A stretch of 64,000 bases of DNA, taken from contig OY292275.1 of NCBI GenBank assembly GCA_958496175.1, positions 8,618,001-8,682,000 on the forward strand. The letters run 5' to 3'. This document shows, piece by piece, positions 1 through 11,725 of the stretch. Position numbers and translations under genes: made by a program. Origin of the DNA: Sisyra terminalis (Eukaryota; Arthropoda; Insecta; Neuroptera; Sisyridae). The notes beneath the pieces were generated by a model. It saw only the letters and a list, made by a program, of their open reading frames with translations, had not been told where the DNA came from and made no database searches. How positions within the stretch are numbered: the stretch's first letter is position 1; each line of letters begins with the position of its first letter.

Positions 1-84
1 TGATTATTATTTGATCCTAGTCCTCTGAATATTTTTACCAATTTATCATCATCAAGAATCTGAAATTTTACAATAATGTTTACT
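1..84 (+). repeat. End of a Penelope-like/inverted-repeat element cut by the window edge
   Basis: The first ~84 bases match 52749-52827 (right end of the 52.3-kb inverted-repeat element) almost base for base, including the shared word CCTAGTCCTCTGAATATTT. The match stops after the shared TTTACAATAAT, which fixes the element's end here. The rest of this copy lies outside the window. Confidence 0.7.
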
Positions 85-1820
85 GAATATTTTTGGGAAA
101 ATTACCTTGTAAAATCATTTAAAAAGAGTAGAGCATAGTTGTATAAAATTATAATTTTTTTGATTAATACTTTGAATAAAACCGAAACTTATGAACTACT
201 TATGAGCCATTAAGACATGAAAATATTTGTAAACGATCCCATTTACATGGAGAGACTATTGATATGGAAACAAAGTTGTAAAACTCATTGAACAATATTT
301 TCAGCATTAATTTCTTATAAATATTATTTAAACACCTATAAGGAAGAATTCTGTTTTGTCTAACTATTGGTACCAACAAAATCACAATACTTTTTTCAAA
401 GATAATACTGTTTTAGTGTTATTTGATGACCATAATTAACTTTTAAGTTTCTATCAAAAGAAAGAATTTTTATTTTTGTTATTAATTATAGTTTGGAAGT
501 ATATCATTGCTGATTTCTATTATATTCAACTTTGAATAAATTCATCATTCTATCAAAGTGTAGAATTAATACCAATGTCTGTTTTAATTCGAAGTATTCA
601 AAAAAAAATATTAAGATTCTATCCTATATTATGACCATAAAAAAGGGTAATTTAGGTCCCAAAAATGTTCAAATAATTTTTTTAATTTTTATCAATCTAG
701 CAAAATAGAGATTGGTTTTTTGACTACTAATACTCATAAATTTTTTTGGATTAAATAATTATAATTATTGAATTAAAAATAGGGGAAAAAAAAATGCATT
801 TTTTAGAAATTTTGGTTTTGTAAATATAATTTTAAAAAATTAATTTATGTGCAAATTTTGACTATAAAGAAGTTAAAAAGAAGTTATAATTTTGAGCTTA
901 AAATTGAAAAAACGAAGGACCACATCGTGAGAAATAAACTTAGTAAATAAAATGAGTGGCATTTGGATTTTCAACCAACGCATAATACCTTTAAAATTGA
1001 TTGTAGTATACATCTATTGTGAATTATTGATTTTTAAACAATAAAAATACTACCAACTCCTTACAACGTAAAGCTAATTATCATATGACACCGCTTATAA
1101 TTCAGAATAAACAAAAAAGAAAATCATAAATAGGTATTGTAAAAGCATCATTAAAGAAGATATAATATAAAAAATGCAGACTTTTTATTCAACAGAGGAA
1201 TACTAATTGTTATTGATTGTTGAACGGATCTAAAAATCAAAAATTAAATCTGAAAAATCATTTTTTTCAATAAAAGAATCGATTCTCAAGTAAATTTGTA
1301 ATCTTGCTACTCCTATTTTAAATCTATTATTTATTTTCCAAATTTTATGTTTTGTTAAAAAAATGTATTTTTTTGGTCATTTTAATTTTTAAAGTAAAGA
1401 TACAAATTGACAAGAAATCATTCTCTGTATGATTCAACTTATTAAAAAGTAACTTAATGTTTCTACTGAATGATAGAATAGCCGACAAAAATAATTTAAA
1501 TTCCTCCCCACAATTTTTCTCTTCAAATGTCACTTATGCTTCCTTGTTTACTGTTTATTCGAAACAAAATAATTATTTTTTAAACTTCAGCTTATGTCTA
1601 CCGCGTCTATGTAATAATAAGGTATTTCTTTACCTAAATGTTTTCTCTTCACTCACTTATGTTTTCATTAAAATGCATATAACGTTGACAAAATATCAAA
1701 TATATGGTGCAAACTTAGCAAAATTCGTTTATGCATGTGAGCAATACAAACTTCCAACACATTGTTGTTAATGTTATGATTTTTCTGTGTTGTAATGAAA
1801 ATATGGCGTTGAAATGCCGT
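85..1820. other. Gene-free AT-rich DNA upstream of the yellow-like gene
   Basis: Homopolymer-rich AT sequence. The open frames near 1345-1771 have no recognisable domain, no sensible codon bias, and overlap on both strands. Nothing is called here; proximal regulatory sequence for the downstream gene is expected but cannot be pinpointed. Confidence 0.5.
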
Positions 1821-1823
1821 GGG

Positions 1824-1831
1824 TATATAAA
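1824..1831 (+). promoter_or_regulatory. TATA box of the yellow-like gene
   Basis: TATATAAA lies about 150 bp upstream of the start codon and 22-35 bp upstream of two initiator-like sites. A strong TATA box suits a highly expressed tissue-specific gene such as an eggshell or cuticle yellow gene (inference). Confidence 0.7.
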
Positions 1832-1845
1832 GTTTAGCACACAAG

Positions 1846-1851
1846 TCAGTT
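1846..1851 (+). promoter_or_regulatory. Initiator (TCAGTT), probable transcription start
   Basis: TCAGTT matches the arthropod initiator consensus, with the likely +1 A at 1848. That is 24 bp after the first T of the TATA box, a little short. ACAGT at 1857-1861 gives a 35-bp spacing and is an alternative start. Confidence 0.55.
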
Positions 1852-1896
1852 GGAGTACAGTGGTGTTTGTTCTTTCTCCCTTAACAGTATATCGGG

Positions 1897-1961
1897 GTAA
1901 GTATAAGAACTACCAAATAAAAGAAAAAAAATTATCAAAAATTAAACTTTTTATGTGATAG
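1897..1961 (+). other. 5'UTR intron of the yellow-like gene
   Basis: A consensus donor GTAAGT begins at 1897 and an acceptor ends in ATAG at 1961, after an A/T-rich tract. Splicing gives a short noncoding first exon (about 1848-1896) joined to an exon whose first ATG is at 1975. The 65-bp length is typical of insect short introns. Confidence 0.7.
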
Positions 1962-1974
1962 GAGCATCATAATC

Positions 1975-3108
1975 ATGCTTAAGTCGTTAGTATTGAGCAG
2001 TGCTTGCGTTATCCTTGTCCTAAGCGCAGAAGCTTTGGCCAGTTGTAGCGAAGCTACCCGGGAAACACGCCAAGTACAATGGACCGGAGGCCCTTACGAA
2101 TGGCCATGCTCCTCCACTAAATCAATTTTCAAATCATCTGGACGTTACATTAGCAAAAACGTAATCGCTACCCGTGCTCAGATCTACCGAGATGACGTTA
2201 TTGTTGCACTTCCAAGATACAAACCCGGTGTTCCCGCCACATTAGCCAAAACATCACTCCGAGGACGTGGATGCCAAGCTACTCTCACTCCATTCCCGTG
2301 CTGGTCACTCCAGGAAGAAGGCAACTGCCAAGCTCTTCAATCAGCTGTTGATATTTTCTTGGACTCGCAAGACATCCTCTGGGTTTTGGATGTTGGTATT
2401 GTTAACACTTTGGAACAACCAATCCGACGATGCCCACCGAAAATTGTTGCCTTGTCTGTGAGAACCGGTAAAGTTGTCAAGATCTTAGAATTGAGTGGTT
2501 TGGTATGTGCTGCATCTCGTCTCCAATATTTGGTGGTTGACTACGCTCCTGATGGCCGATGCTATGTATACGTCAGTGATGCCGCCACTCGCGCTATCTT
2601 GGTTTATGATGTCGCCGCAGGAAAAGGATACCGTGTGGTTCTTCCACGTGCTGTCACTGCCGGATGTGCCCGACGAGATGTCCTCTACTTGGCTTTGGTC
2701 CGTAAATCTTGCGGAACCAACTCTTTGTACTTCACCTACCTGTCGTCATCCCGCTTGTTCTCAATCCGAACTGAATTCTTACGACGAGGCTCCACACAAG
2801 GACGCGTCCAAGACGTTGGACCTAAACCGGCCAAACTTATCATTCTTGGTACGGACAACGGCTCTGCCATCTTCTTCCGATTCGAAGGCCAACCAGAAGT
2901 TTACCGATGGGATTCCAACACTTGCTTCAAACAAGAAAACTTCCTCCCAGTTTACCGATCACAAACCTGCCAATTGGCCACACATGCTTTGGCTGATTAC
3001 AAACGTGGTCGCATGCGTGTATTGGAAAGCAACTTCCCAGATTTCATCCAAGGAACCGTAGGCTGTGGTGCTGTACAACAATTGACAGTAATGCAAGGAT
3101 GCTTCTAA
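1975..3108 (+). CDS. Yellow-family (MRJP-domain) secreted protein, yellow-g/g2-like
   Basis: A 377-residue protein with a signal peptide at about residues 1-22 (hydrophobic VLSSACVILVL core), followed by one Yellow/major-royal-jelly-protein domain over nearly the whole length. Family-like stretches include WTGGPYEWPC near 36-45, LDVGIVNTLEQPIRRCPPK at 138-156, SDAATRAILVYD at 201-212 and GTDNGSAIFF at 292-301. The mature protein has 14 cysteines, which suits a disulphide-bonded extracellular protein. Length and the NTLEQPIRRC region recall Drosophila yellow-g and yellow-g2, which are linked to eggshell (vitelline membrane) function; this assignment is from memory. The start at 1975 is the first ATG after the 5'UTR intron. 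The coding region is one exon and is rich in C/G-ending codons against an AT-rich background, as in a highly expressed gene. Another yellow subfamily is possible; membership of the family is secure. Confidence 0.9.
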   Translation: MLKSLVLSSACVILVLSAEALASCSEATRETRQVQWTGGPYEWPCSSTKSIFKSSGRYISKNVIATRAQIYRDDVIVALPRYKPGVPATLAKTSLRGRGCQATLTPFPCWSLQEEGNCQALQSAVDIFLDSQDILWVLDVGIVNTLEQPIRRCPPKIVALSVRTGKVVKILELSGLVCAASRLQYLVVDYAPDGRCYVYVSDAATRAILVYDVAAGKGYRVVLPRAVTAGCARRDVLYLALVRKSCGTNSLYFTYLSSSRLFSIRTEFLRRGSTQGRVQDVGPKPAKLIILGTDNGSAIFFRFEGQPEVYRWDSNTCFKQENFLPVYRSQTCQLATHALADYKRGRMRVLESNFPDFIQGTVGCGAVQQLTVMQGCF

Positions 3109-3177
3109 ACTATTGTTGAATATTTAATCTTTGTTTTACTTTGTTGATCCGTTCACCTTGATCTGTTAAAGAAAATT

Positions 3178-3183
3178 AATAAA
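3178..3183 (+). terminator. Poly(A) signal AATAAA of the yellow-like gene
   Basis: AATAAA begins 70 bp after the stop codon and is followed by an A-rich tract. This puts the transcript end near 3195-3205. Confidence 0.7.
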
Positions 3184-3199
3184 TACTTAAAAAAAAATT

Positions 3200-6100
3200 T
3201 GGAGTTTTTACTATAAACAAAAATCATATTAAGTTCGCAATGATATTTATTTGTATTATAAATCATAAAACAACACACTACAACAACAAGACTTAATATT
3301 ATAGTAATCATTATTATACTTTAAATACAGCTGCGATGAACGCGCAATAATTATAATTAATAGTAATTAAAAAATTAACAAAATTAAATATATCGTGTAG
3401 GTACAATAACAACATTAACAATATTTTTTTTATATCGGACTACGCAATAGAAGACACAGCTTTTCATTTATTGCAATTTCATATGATTGTTCTTATCACA
3501 GAATGTTTATAAAATAAACGTGAACCAATAAGGCGATTTGTGTTAAAATTGCTATCATTCAATACAGTAAGTTAGTCGGCGTTTTCCTTTATATTTTATT
3601 TAAATATACATAATTTAATTATTATTATACTAAGTATAAATCTTAACGAGATTAGAATATAATGATAACAATTTTACATATGAAAAAAACATTTAGATAA
3701 AGAGCCGTATGAAGGGTGAAAATTATTAAGAGTTAGGGTATTATTTTTTGCTTTTGTATAAGATTAATTTTGACAGTTTAATAATACAATTTGGCTTCGC
3801 ATTTATGGCCTTAGACTGGATTATGAAGTTTGCCTTTTATAAATTTTTTCTTACTATAATCCAATGTTTCTCGACGGAAATAATATCATAGTCTCATTAT
3901 AGCGAAAATTAATTTTTTGAGAAGAAATTTGAAGGATATTGAAAGAATTTTTTTTCAAATTATTTCTAGAGAAACACTGTTGTATTAAAATACCTATGGG
4001 TTTGATATTTAATTTATGCGATGCTAAATAATAATTTACTTTAATTTACACGTTGGAAAGATTAAATTGCAATAATATTACATGATTTTGGTTTTTACTT
4101 GGTAAAAAGATATTAAATAGGGGTAAAACAAAAAATCAGCCAAATTCTTCGGACAGATTAAATCATAGAATTCATCTATTATTTTCTCAACTTGGGCTCC
4201 ACAAAACTAGAGATAGTTATATCATTTTTAGCAATAATAGGATTATTATATTGTAGGATTATTACCCTTAAATTGTTTTTCTGTTAAATTGCATCTTTTC
4301 TGGAAAAAGGTGCCACAAATCAACAGGTTTGGCTCAACTTTTGCTGCACCCCTCTTAGACGAAAGCCAATTTAGTTTTAGTATTTAAAAAATTAACTAAT
4401 TGATCAATGATGATCACTCTTTAAGTTGGAAAAATTATTATAGATGTTATATAAAATACAAAAAATTTCTGTCACAAATTTTTAAGTTTCGTATATAAAA
4501 TAAGCAAATGTTTAATTTAACAAAAGCTATAATAATGGGAATCTAAGAAGAAGCAGATGTAGCGATTTCTAGAATTTAATATGAAAAATAGCAAACATTT
4601 TTTAAGTATAGCTATATATTACAGATTTACATTGAATCTTAAAAATACGAAAAAAAAACTTAAGAAAATGCGTTTGTGTGATAAAATTTCAAATAAGGAA
4701 AAATCATAGATAATATTGTTACACGAAGAGAAAAATATTAAAAATAAAATGTGTTAAACAATTGATAAAACATTCAATGTTCAATTTCCAATAATTTAAT
4801 TTTATTTTGAATATATTTATTAAAACTACCTAATCTACCAGTAAATCCAATTCCGTAGGATTTTGCAGGATAAATTTAAGAAACTGTAATCTACAGCTTT
4901 CAATCTTAAAAAATTAACGCGTAATAGTTATTTATAGTTATTAATATAAAAGTTTATTAATTATTTCTTAATCTCAAATTATCTTTTGAAAAATCAAACG
5001 AAAACATTAGGAGTTGATACCTATAACGTACTCGGGAGATGTACTCGGGAAAATGAAAGATTGAAAAAAATTAGCACTTAATTAGTTGCAGTTTTCTTAA
5101 ATTTATTCCCGGAAAATCCGTTTAAAATATTTGAATAAAAGAAAAGAAAAATAATAATTAAATTATTTTATTATATCATCAATACAAGTTGAGCAAAACG
5201 TTCTCTTTTCCTTGCGTCTATTTTCAATAATTTTTAGTCAAAAGTAACATTAAATATCATTAAAAAGACATTTTTTTCAATATCAAAATTACATAAACTT
5301 TTTATGAATAACGTTAGTAGAGTAAATGGTAACAAGTTGAACATTTGAGTGCGATTATTACAATTGTGTGCTTTATGTTAAATATATTAACAACTTCTTT
5401 TTATAAACAGTTATTCAAATGAGCAAATTATTTTCTGTTTTAACAATTTTGATTATTTAAAAGTTAGTTTTCAATTAGAGACTATCGATATCTAGTCCAT
5501 TTTTTTATTAATTTTGTAATCAATGTTAGACACTTTTACTGTTGGTTTGGAAGTAAAAAAAATGCATAATTAATATGCTAATTTTCAAATGGAAAGTATT
5601 ATTTAACTTCTAAATTGTTTCTAACAAATTGAATCTGTTTCAAGAGAAAAAAAAAATTATATAAGTTTTGAAATTTGACAAAATTATCAAGGCTATCATC
5701 TAAATACAAGAATGTTGCTTAAAATCAAATACCTGTACTTGTTTGATCATTTTTTTTTCTTTATACCAACAATTCAATATTAATAATCCAAATCAATGTT
5801 TGTTTTTGCAATATAATACTTAGTAGTATAATGCAAGGACTTGCTTTCATCTTTGAACATGTGAACTATTTAAGCTACAAAATTTACAAATATTTGCACA
5901 GTATTTGTAATGAGCCAAAGAATGAAAATATTGAATAATAGATATTTTTTTGACAAAATGTAAATTGTAAACACGAAAATATAACTTTTAGATCAAATTG
6001 CTAGAATAATAAGTTTATAATTGAAATTAACAACTTTGTCGCTCAAAAAACTATTTAAAATTTCAACTTTTCCCAAAAACTATTAGTAATAGATATTATT

Positions 6101-8550
6101 CTTTTGACAATAATTGAAATTTCAAGCTTGAATTTTAAAAACTGTCATTTTCCATTGTAAATTAAACAAAAACGTCCATTATATTGTCATCAAAATCACA
6201 TTTGAAGACCCATTATACATTATCAACTGAATTAAGTACTATCAATTGATTTTATGCAACAATCAAATTACCCAATCAATCATTCCAGAAAGTGAGCTTT
6301 TACATAATGCTCATTATCACTTATATCCTACGTTAACAAATTGATCAATAGTAATGATGTAATTTCCAATTCCTTCTCTTTACAAAAAAAAGTAGTAAAT
6401 TTATAAATAAATCTTACAATTTTTACAATAGTATTGGGATTTAAGCTTTAAAAATTATAAATCGTTGTTCAATTTCTAGATATTTATAGCCTCATAAAAC
6501 TAATTACATTAACAAAACATTTAATGATAAAATCTTGGAATATAATTCTGTCCAAGTATTATGCATAATGCATAAATATTGAAACTCAAAGACAATATAT
6601 AACAGAATGTTCATTGTTCTGCTTGAATTCCCACCATAATCTCTAGATTTCTGCTTTAATATTTGTTATTATTACGTTCCGGTTCATTGTATTAGGTTGT
6701 AAATGAAAATATGTAATTATGCGTCTTTTATACATTTTTGTAATTTAATTTTTACACAAGTTACGAACAAAAAAAAATTTCATGGCTTTCAATTGCATGA
6801 TGTTTAAATTTAAATTGGAATCATGCGTTACAAGTTCTGTAGAATTTGTAGAACATAATTTGTGGTATAAGTATTTGTAAATTGAAAATGTTTAGAACAA
6901 TTTAATTTTACATGCAATAGTAACTGCTTAAGTGTACAATTTGACCAACATCGTCCGTAACAGTTTTCGAGAAAATATAAAATTTAACATTTTACAAATT
7001 GAAAGTTTCAATAATTTGATTGTCATTTTATTCGTCATTTTCACGGAAAGCATTAGGTGTAAGGTTGAAATTAAAATGCAATTTTACGTGGGAAAAATTA
7101 TAGGAGGTTGAAGATAAGTCGAAAAGAAACCACCATTTAGTTACGCTTTAAAATATAGCTATAGTTAATTGCAGACAAATTAAGGCTACAATTTTTTTAA
7201 TTATCAATTATGTCAACTTTAAGATAAAGTTTCATACTTATTGTAATATCAAAAAAATTTTGATGATATCGAGAAAATTAAAAATGTGTCTTATTTTGTT
7301 GTTCCAGCAGGACAAAAGCTTTGAGCTTTCCAAGCATTTAAGGATGCATTTTTTTAATTTTCTTCCTTCTATAGTTTAGACTTAGTTTCAAGTGATGAAC
7401 TTTTTATAAGGGTTTTTAAGGTGCTAAAGATTTAAAATATATTCCAAATTTTAAAAATTTAGATATCGCTACCAAGTTACATGATTTTTAATGTGATCTA
7501 TCAGAAAATTTGCTGTCTTTTGCAGGCAATGTTTGAAAATTTATCAAATCATATCATTTTTCATTGAAGAAATGGTTCAATCATATATCTGGCGTACATT
7601 TAAATTTATTTAGAATCCCACGGTGATTTCTTTTCAAATTACCTTCAATTTTTGTGCATTTTTTTTTTTCAAAATTTCATATTTTTCACAATATCCAAAA
7701 CTCGTACTTTTCAACATTGCAACAAAACTTTACAATAATCAATTACATTGTGAGGAAGCATCGTTTTTCCAGTCGAATATAAGGCTTTTATCATTCATTA
7801 TACAAACTTTTTACGATGAATAACTATATGGTCTATATCACGCTTTTAATCATAACATTTGGTGCTGTTTCATTAATTTTAAGCATTAAAACAACTCATT
7901 ACATTCTTACATTGAGCCTTATTTTGCTACGGTTTTGTTATTTTTACAGATCATTAAAATTTGTTATATGTAACAAACGCAACTTGGGTCATATTTATAC
8001 GATTTTATGAAACCATAAAGTGTTAATACAAGCAATTTCAGTCATATGTGAACGCTCAAATGCCCCACCATCATATTTTAATTCGAATAATTTCGAATTT
8101 TATTTGACCATTATGGATTGAAAGTTTATAATTTTCGTTTGTAATGAAATTACACTATTTTTTCTGTGTAAATAATATTGATTACGGAAAGTGTAACGGC
8201 TGATATTTGGTAGATTTGAATTATCACGTTTTTTAGTTAGAAGAAATTTAAATAACTGAGAAAGAGGTCAATGTCTAAAAAATCGTGAAATGCTTATTTG
8301 TTTCCTTCAGCAGCTCATAAATAAAAATATTATGAATCATCGTCTAATACTCAGCAATTTTTACGAATTGTTCGTAATTTATATTTGAAATAAATCAAAT
8401 ACACTGTTTAATATAAAATATTACATATTTGAATGTTTTACTTGAGAAAAGCAAAAGGAAAGCTATACAAAAGTTCTCAGAAGCTTTTTTTTTAGCAAAA
8501 ACCTTTTTATGGATTGTATATATAATTTATATACTAGGTAACGTGTTAAC
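3200..8550. other. Intergenic AT-rich DNA without recognisable genes
   Basis: About 5.3 kb of very AT-rich sequence. Short open frames near 7623-8010 show no domain, promoter or codon preference. No tRNA, element end or tandem array was found. Confidence 0.5.
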
Positions 8551-8559
8551 AAATTTTAT

Positions 8560-9100
8560 ACTGCACCTCAGGTAAGTGCCCTAGTTCAACCCTGGAGTGG
8601 TATTTGCGAAACCTGTTTATAGGGCCCAACCAATGACGGGATTCCCTAAGAATTTATTACGAGGTCGCGAGGTTAACGTCGCTTTAACCTACGTGAAATT
8701 TTATCTGGATGGGTTTCAGAGAAAATCAATTTGAACATTAGAGTTAAGATGGTCAGATAAATTGGAGTAAAATTTTTGGAAATGTTCTTGGACCAAGGTA
8801 GTGGTACAAGGAAAGTTATGATCATTGTGTATAGTTCTGTTGTTAACATAATAAAGAACAATGATTATTGGACGAAGAACTTTGTATTGGAAGGTATGGA
8901 TAATTTAAATGTTGGATGGTTTTGCAAAGCCCCACAATTCTGCTTCGTATGTCCAGATAGATCGTAGTGGAATTTTGTAAATTGTAAGTTTAGTTTTCGT
9001 GTTTATTGAAGATTTAGGTCCTTAGTCCTTGTAGTCTACGTAATAGTCCATATTGTTAGTTCAGTACTTGTCTTTTGAATTTATGTGGGTTCCAGGTTAT
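8560..9100 (-). pseudogene. Jockey-like reverse transcriptase C-terminal remnant
   Basis: The - strand encodes broken pieces aligning with the better copy at 45.1 kb: TWNPHKFKRQVLN (near 9090) matches [15 protein letters not shown], and [17 protein letters not shown] (near 8925), read across a frame change, matches [17 protein letters not shown]. The C-terminal tail ISRRLKRR near 8673 matches PRRLKRR of the 45-kb copy. Several stops and frameshifts show it is dead. Only the region after the catalytic palm remains. The 3' end is near 8560, where sequence beginning CCTGAGGTGCAG runs into unrelated DNA. Confidence 0.75.
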
Positions 9101-11550
9101 TATTAAAAATAAATCATTTCATTGTTATAAAAATCAATTTGAAACAAACACAATCAATAGTAAGTTTTTAAGTCAATAAGAAAAAGCTTTCTTTTAACTA
9201 CCAGCGTCAAAGCTTGAGATATACTTATGAAGTAATAGCTAGAAATGCAAAGCTCAAAGATAGAAAGGTACAAGCATTTTTTTTTTCAATAAATGATAAT
9301 ATCATGGTTTAAGGGAGTCACAAAATTCAAATTTTATCGTTTTAGTACAAAAAAAAGCACAAGATTTTGAGAACTCTTGAAATTTATAAATTTCCAGAAA
9401 AGTGAATAATTCAAATCACCATTTGAACTTGAAGATAAAAGATATTATAAAGGTCAATCTTTCTCTTGGTTGCTCATAAATGAATTTCTCTACTTTATAC
9501 AATCCATAACGAAATAAATTACGTAGATTCATTAACTCGCTTTTGTTTTAGGGCAATTATTGCGTTCACCCTTACAGTTTATGTGAAACAAATGAAATTT
9601 TATTACACAGGGACCTTACAGCTACATTTTGACAATAATTCACACACTCATTTAATAGATGGTGTTAGTATTTTGTTACATCTAATTTTACAAATAATGT
9701 TATTAGTAATAATACCTAATTGAAACATGCCAAAGTGAACAATCATCAAAATTTAATGAAACGTAAAATGTTTATCGTTCAAATCATAACTGGGGGAGAG
9801 TTGTGCACAATGTATTCGGATTTTAATTAAATAATATCAAACATTTAATATGCAAATAGGGGTAGAGGTATGACATGTTTTAATTTCACAAAGAAAATGT
9901 TCCACATTTTCATTTAGGTAGAAATAATAAATAATTTTCAATATTCGATAATTTAATTATATTTAATATTAGTTTGAAAATATATTTCTCATATTATTCT
10001 TTTGGTGTGTAATTGACATTTAATTTTCAAAACTGTTCACAGCGCGACTTATGCAAATTTAACTCGTAACAACAATAAAACGCAACAAAACAGCCACCAA
10101 TTTTCAGCGCTGAAAAAATATGCATAACAGTTTAACAACTTCATAATATTTACAATTATCTTATTAACGGACATTTATATTTCATTAAAATTATTACGAC
10201 TATTGCTTTTATTTGTTTAATTTATAAGGTAATATTGCTATATCCATGTCAAACAACACGACATTCGAAAAGCGAAATCTTCATTCAAATTCAATAACTT
10301 ATTATTTATTAAGTTTTAACTTCTAAAATTTTCGTATTATTCCAACATCAATGCGATAACATTATTTCTCCAATTCAAACGACATTTACTCTCTCAATAA
10401 AAATAAATACGTTTATAGAAGTTAAGACATAACTTACTTATTAGAGGACAAATTAAAGAAAAAAAATTATCAAAAGTTTTCTGTAACCAATCGTTTATAA
10501 TTAACCACTATCAATATTAATCGCTTATAAAGTTCTTTATAAACTTTTAGTCCAAAATACTAATATACGGTTACTTTATAACATCTTAGAGCTTTTATGG
10601 ACATTAGAAATCCTTATAATTTGAAAAAACCGATAAAAAACCATTGTTTTAAAAAACTTTGCTTCCAGCGGTTATGACATAGGAATTATCATCAATATGC
10701 CCTCTTCCTTTAAAACCCATCATTAAAACAGAATTCATTAGTTTGTTCTGTGCCATCTTTTATTGATTTTTGAAAATAATTAAATTGATACTTGATTTAA
10801 GAGATAAGAATGATCGGTTTTAAGTTCGTAGGTTAATTGCATTGATTATTTATTGATGGTGGAAAATTTTTCTCGGTAAATCGTTAAAGAGAAGTTTACC
10901 GAATTCTGATTTATTCATAATCTAGTAGTGAAGATCAAAAGCTTAGGTATTTAAATCATTGCAAACATAAACCTGAATAATTGGTCTTAACTTTTTATTT
11001 TAAGACGTCTTTTAAATGATCATTTATTTAATTACCATTATCGTAAAATCCGAAATTCTTTCCTCATTTATGTTTATAATAAAATAACTTTTTTATTGCT
11101 TCATTACTTTTATATCGTTTTTTTTTTTCAAAATTTGTTGCATTAATTCTATAAACGAAATATTTTTATTGAGAACGTAGCCAGAGAAATCACACAACTC
11201 AAAAAATGCGCTTTTATTTAATGTAATTTTTGAAACTAATGCAGTTTTGAAATTCTACCCAGTTTTCGGCACTAAAACATAAGTATGAACCGTTTAAAGA
11301 TGAACGAAGTTCATGGAATGAATTGAAATTTTGTACATTCTGTGAATTGTGCAATTTTATTGTGTGCGTAAAATCCATTTTGGTAATTAAGTGTATAGTA
11401 CAAATATCTGCAAACCGATTGTTGAAAGCGATTTCATAATACTTATGGTAATATTTTAATAATAAGTTAGCACATTTAGTTGAATTTTATCATTACAATA
11501 ACATTAAGTAAAAAAATGTGTATTTACGAAGGAATGCGAGATAAGAATAT
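9101..11550. other. Intergenic DNA downstream of frequenin; probably includes its 3'UTR
   Basis: AT-rich sequence with no supported ORF. Neuronal calcium sensor mRNAs commonly have long 3'UTRs, so the part nearest 11550 is probably transcribed from the - strand, but no cleavage site can be chosen. Confidence 0.4.
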
Positions 11551-11556
11551 TTTATT
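11551..11556 (-). terminator. AATAAA immediately after the frequenin stop
   Basis: On the - strand AATAAA begins two bases after the TGA stop. That is unusually close for a working poly(A) signal, so it may be chance in AT-rich DNA; a more distal site is likely. Confidence 0.25.
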
Positions 11557-11557
11557 T

Positions 11558-11725
11558 TCATTCTCCACCTAACGACAGTGCTTGAACTATCCGAGGATCA
11601 GCTTTACTGCCTTCCCGAAATTCTTCCAGTGTTAAACGATCGTCGTGGTTTTTGTCCATTTGATCGAATATTTTGTCGACTCGTTTTTGTGGTGTGTTTT
11701 CGTCTTCAGCTTGTGGCTGTTGGCC
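11558..11725 (-). CDS. Frq: Frequenin last coding exon
   Basis: Encodes residues 133-187, [17 protein letters not shown]... to SLGGE, then TGA. It contains EF4 (156-167) and the conserved C-terminal tail that guards the hydrophobic binding crevice. The acceptor GTCCAG lies at 11731-11726. Confidence 0.96.
   Translation of the reverse strand, partial: GQQPQAEDENTPQKRVDKIFDQMDKNHDDRLTLEEFREGSKADPRIVQALSLGGE

Noticed and set aside
2267..3061. Open frames overlapping the yellow-like gene in another frame
   Set aside because: Shadows of the GC-rich real coding exon; no family similarity.
8560..9100. A structural RNA gene, because of the GC-richer stretch near 8600-8700
   Set aside because: It aligns with the C-terminal end of the Jockey RT.
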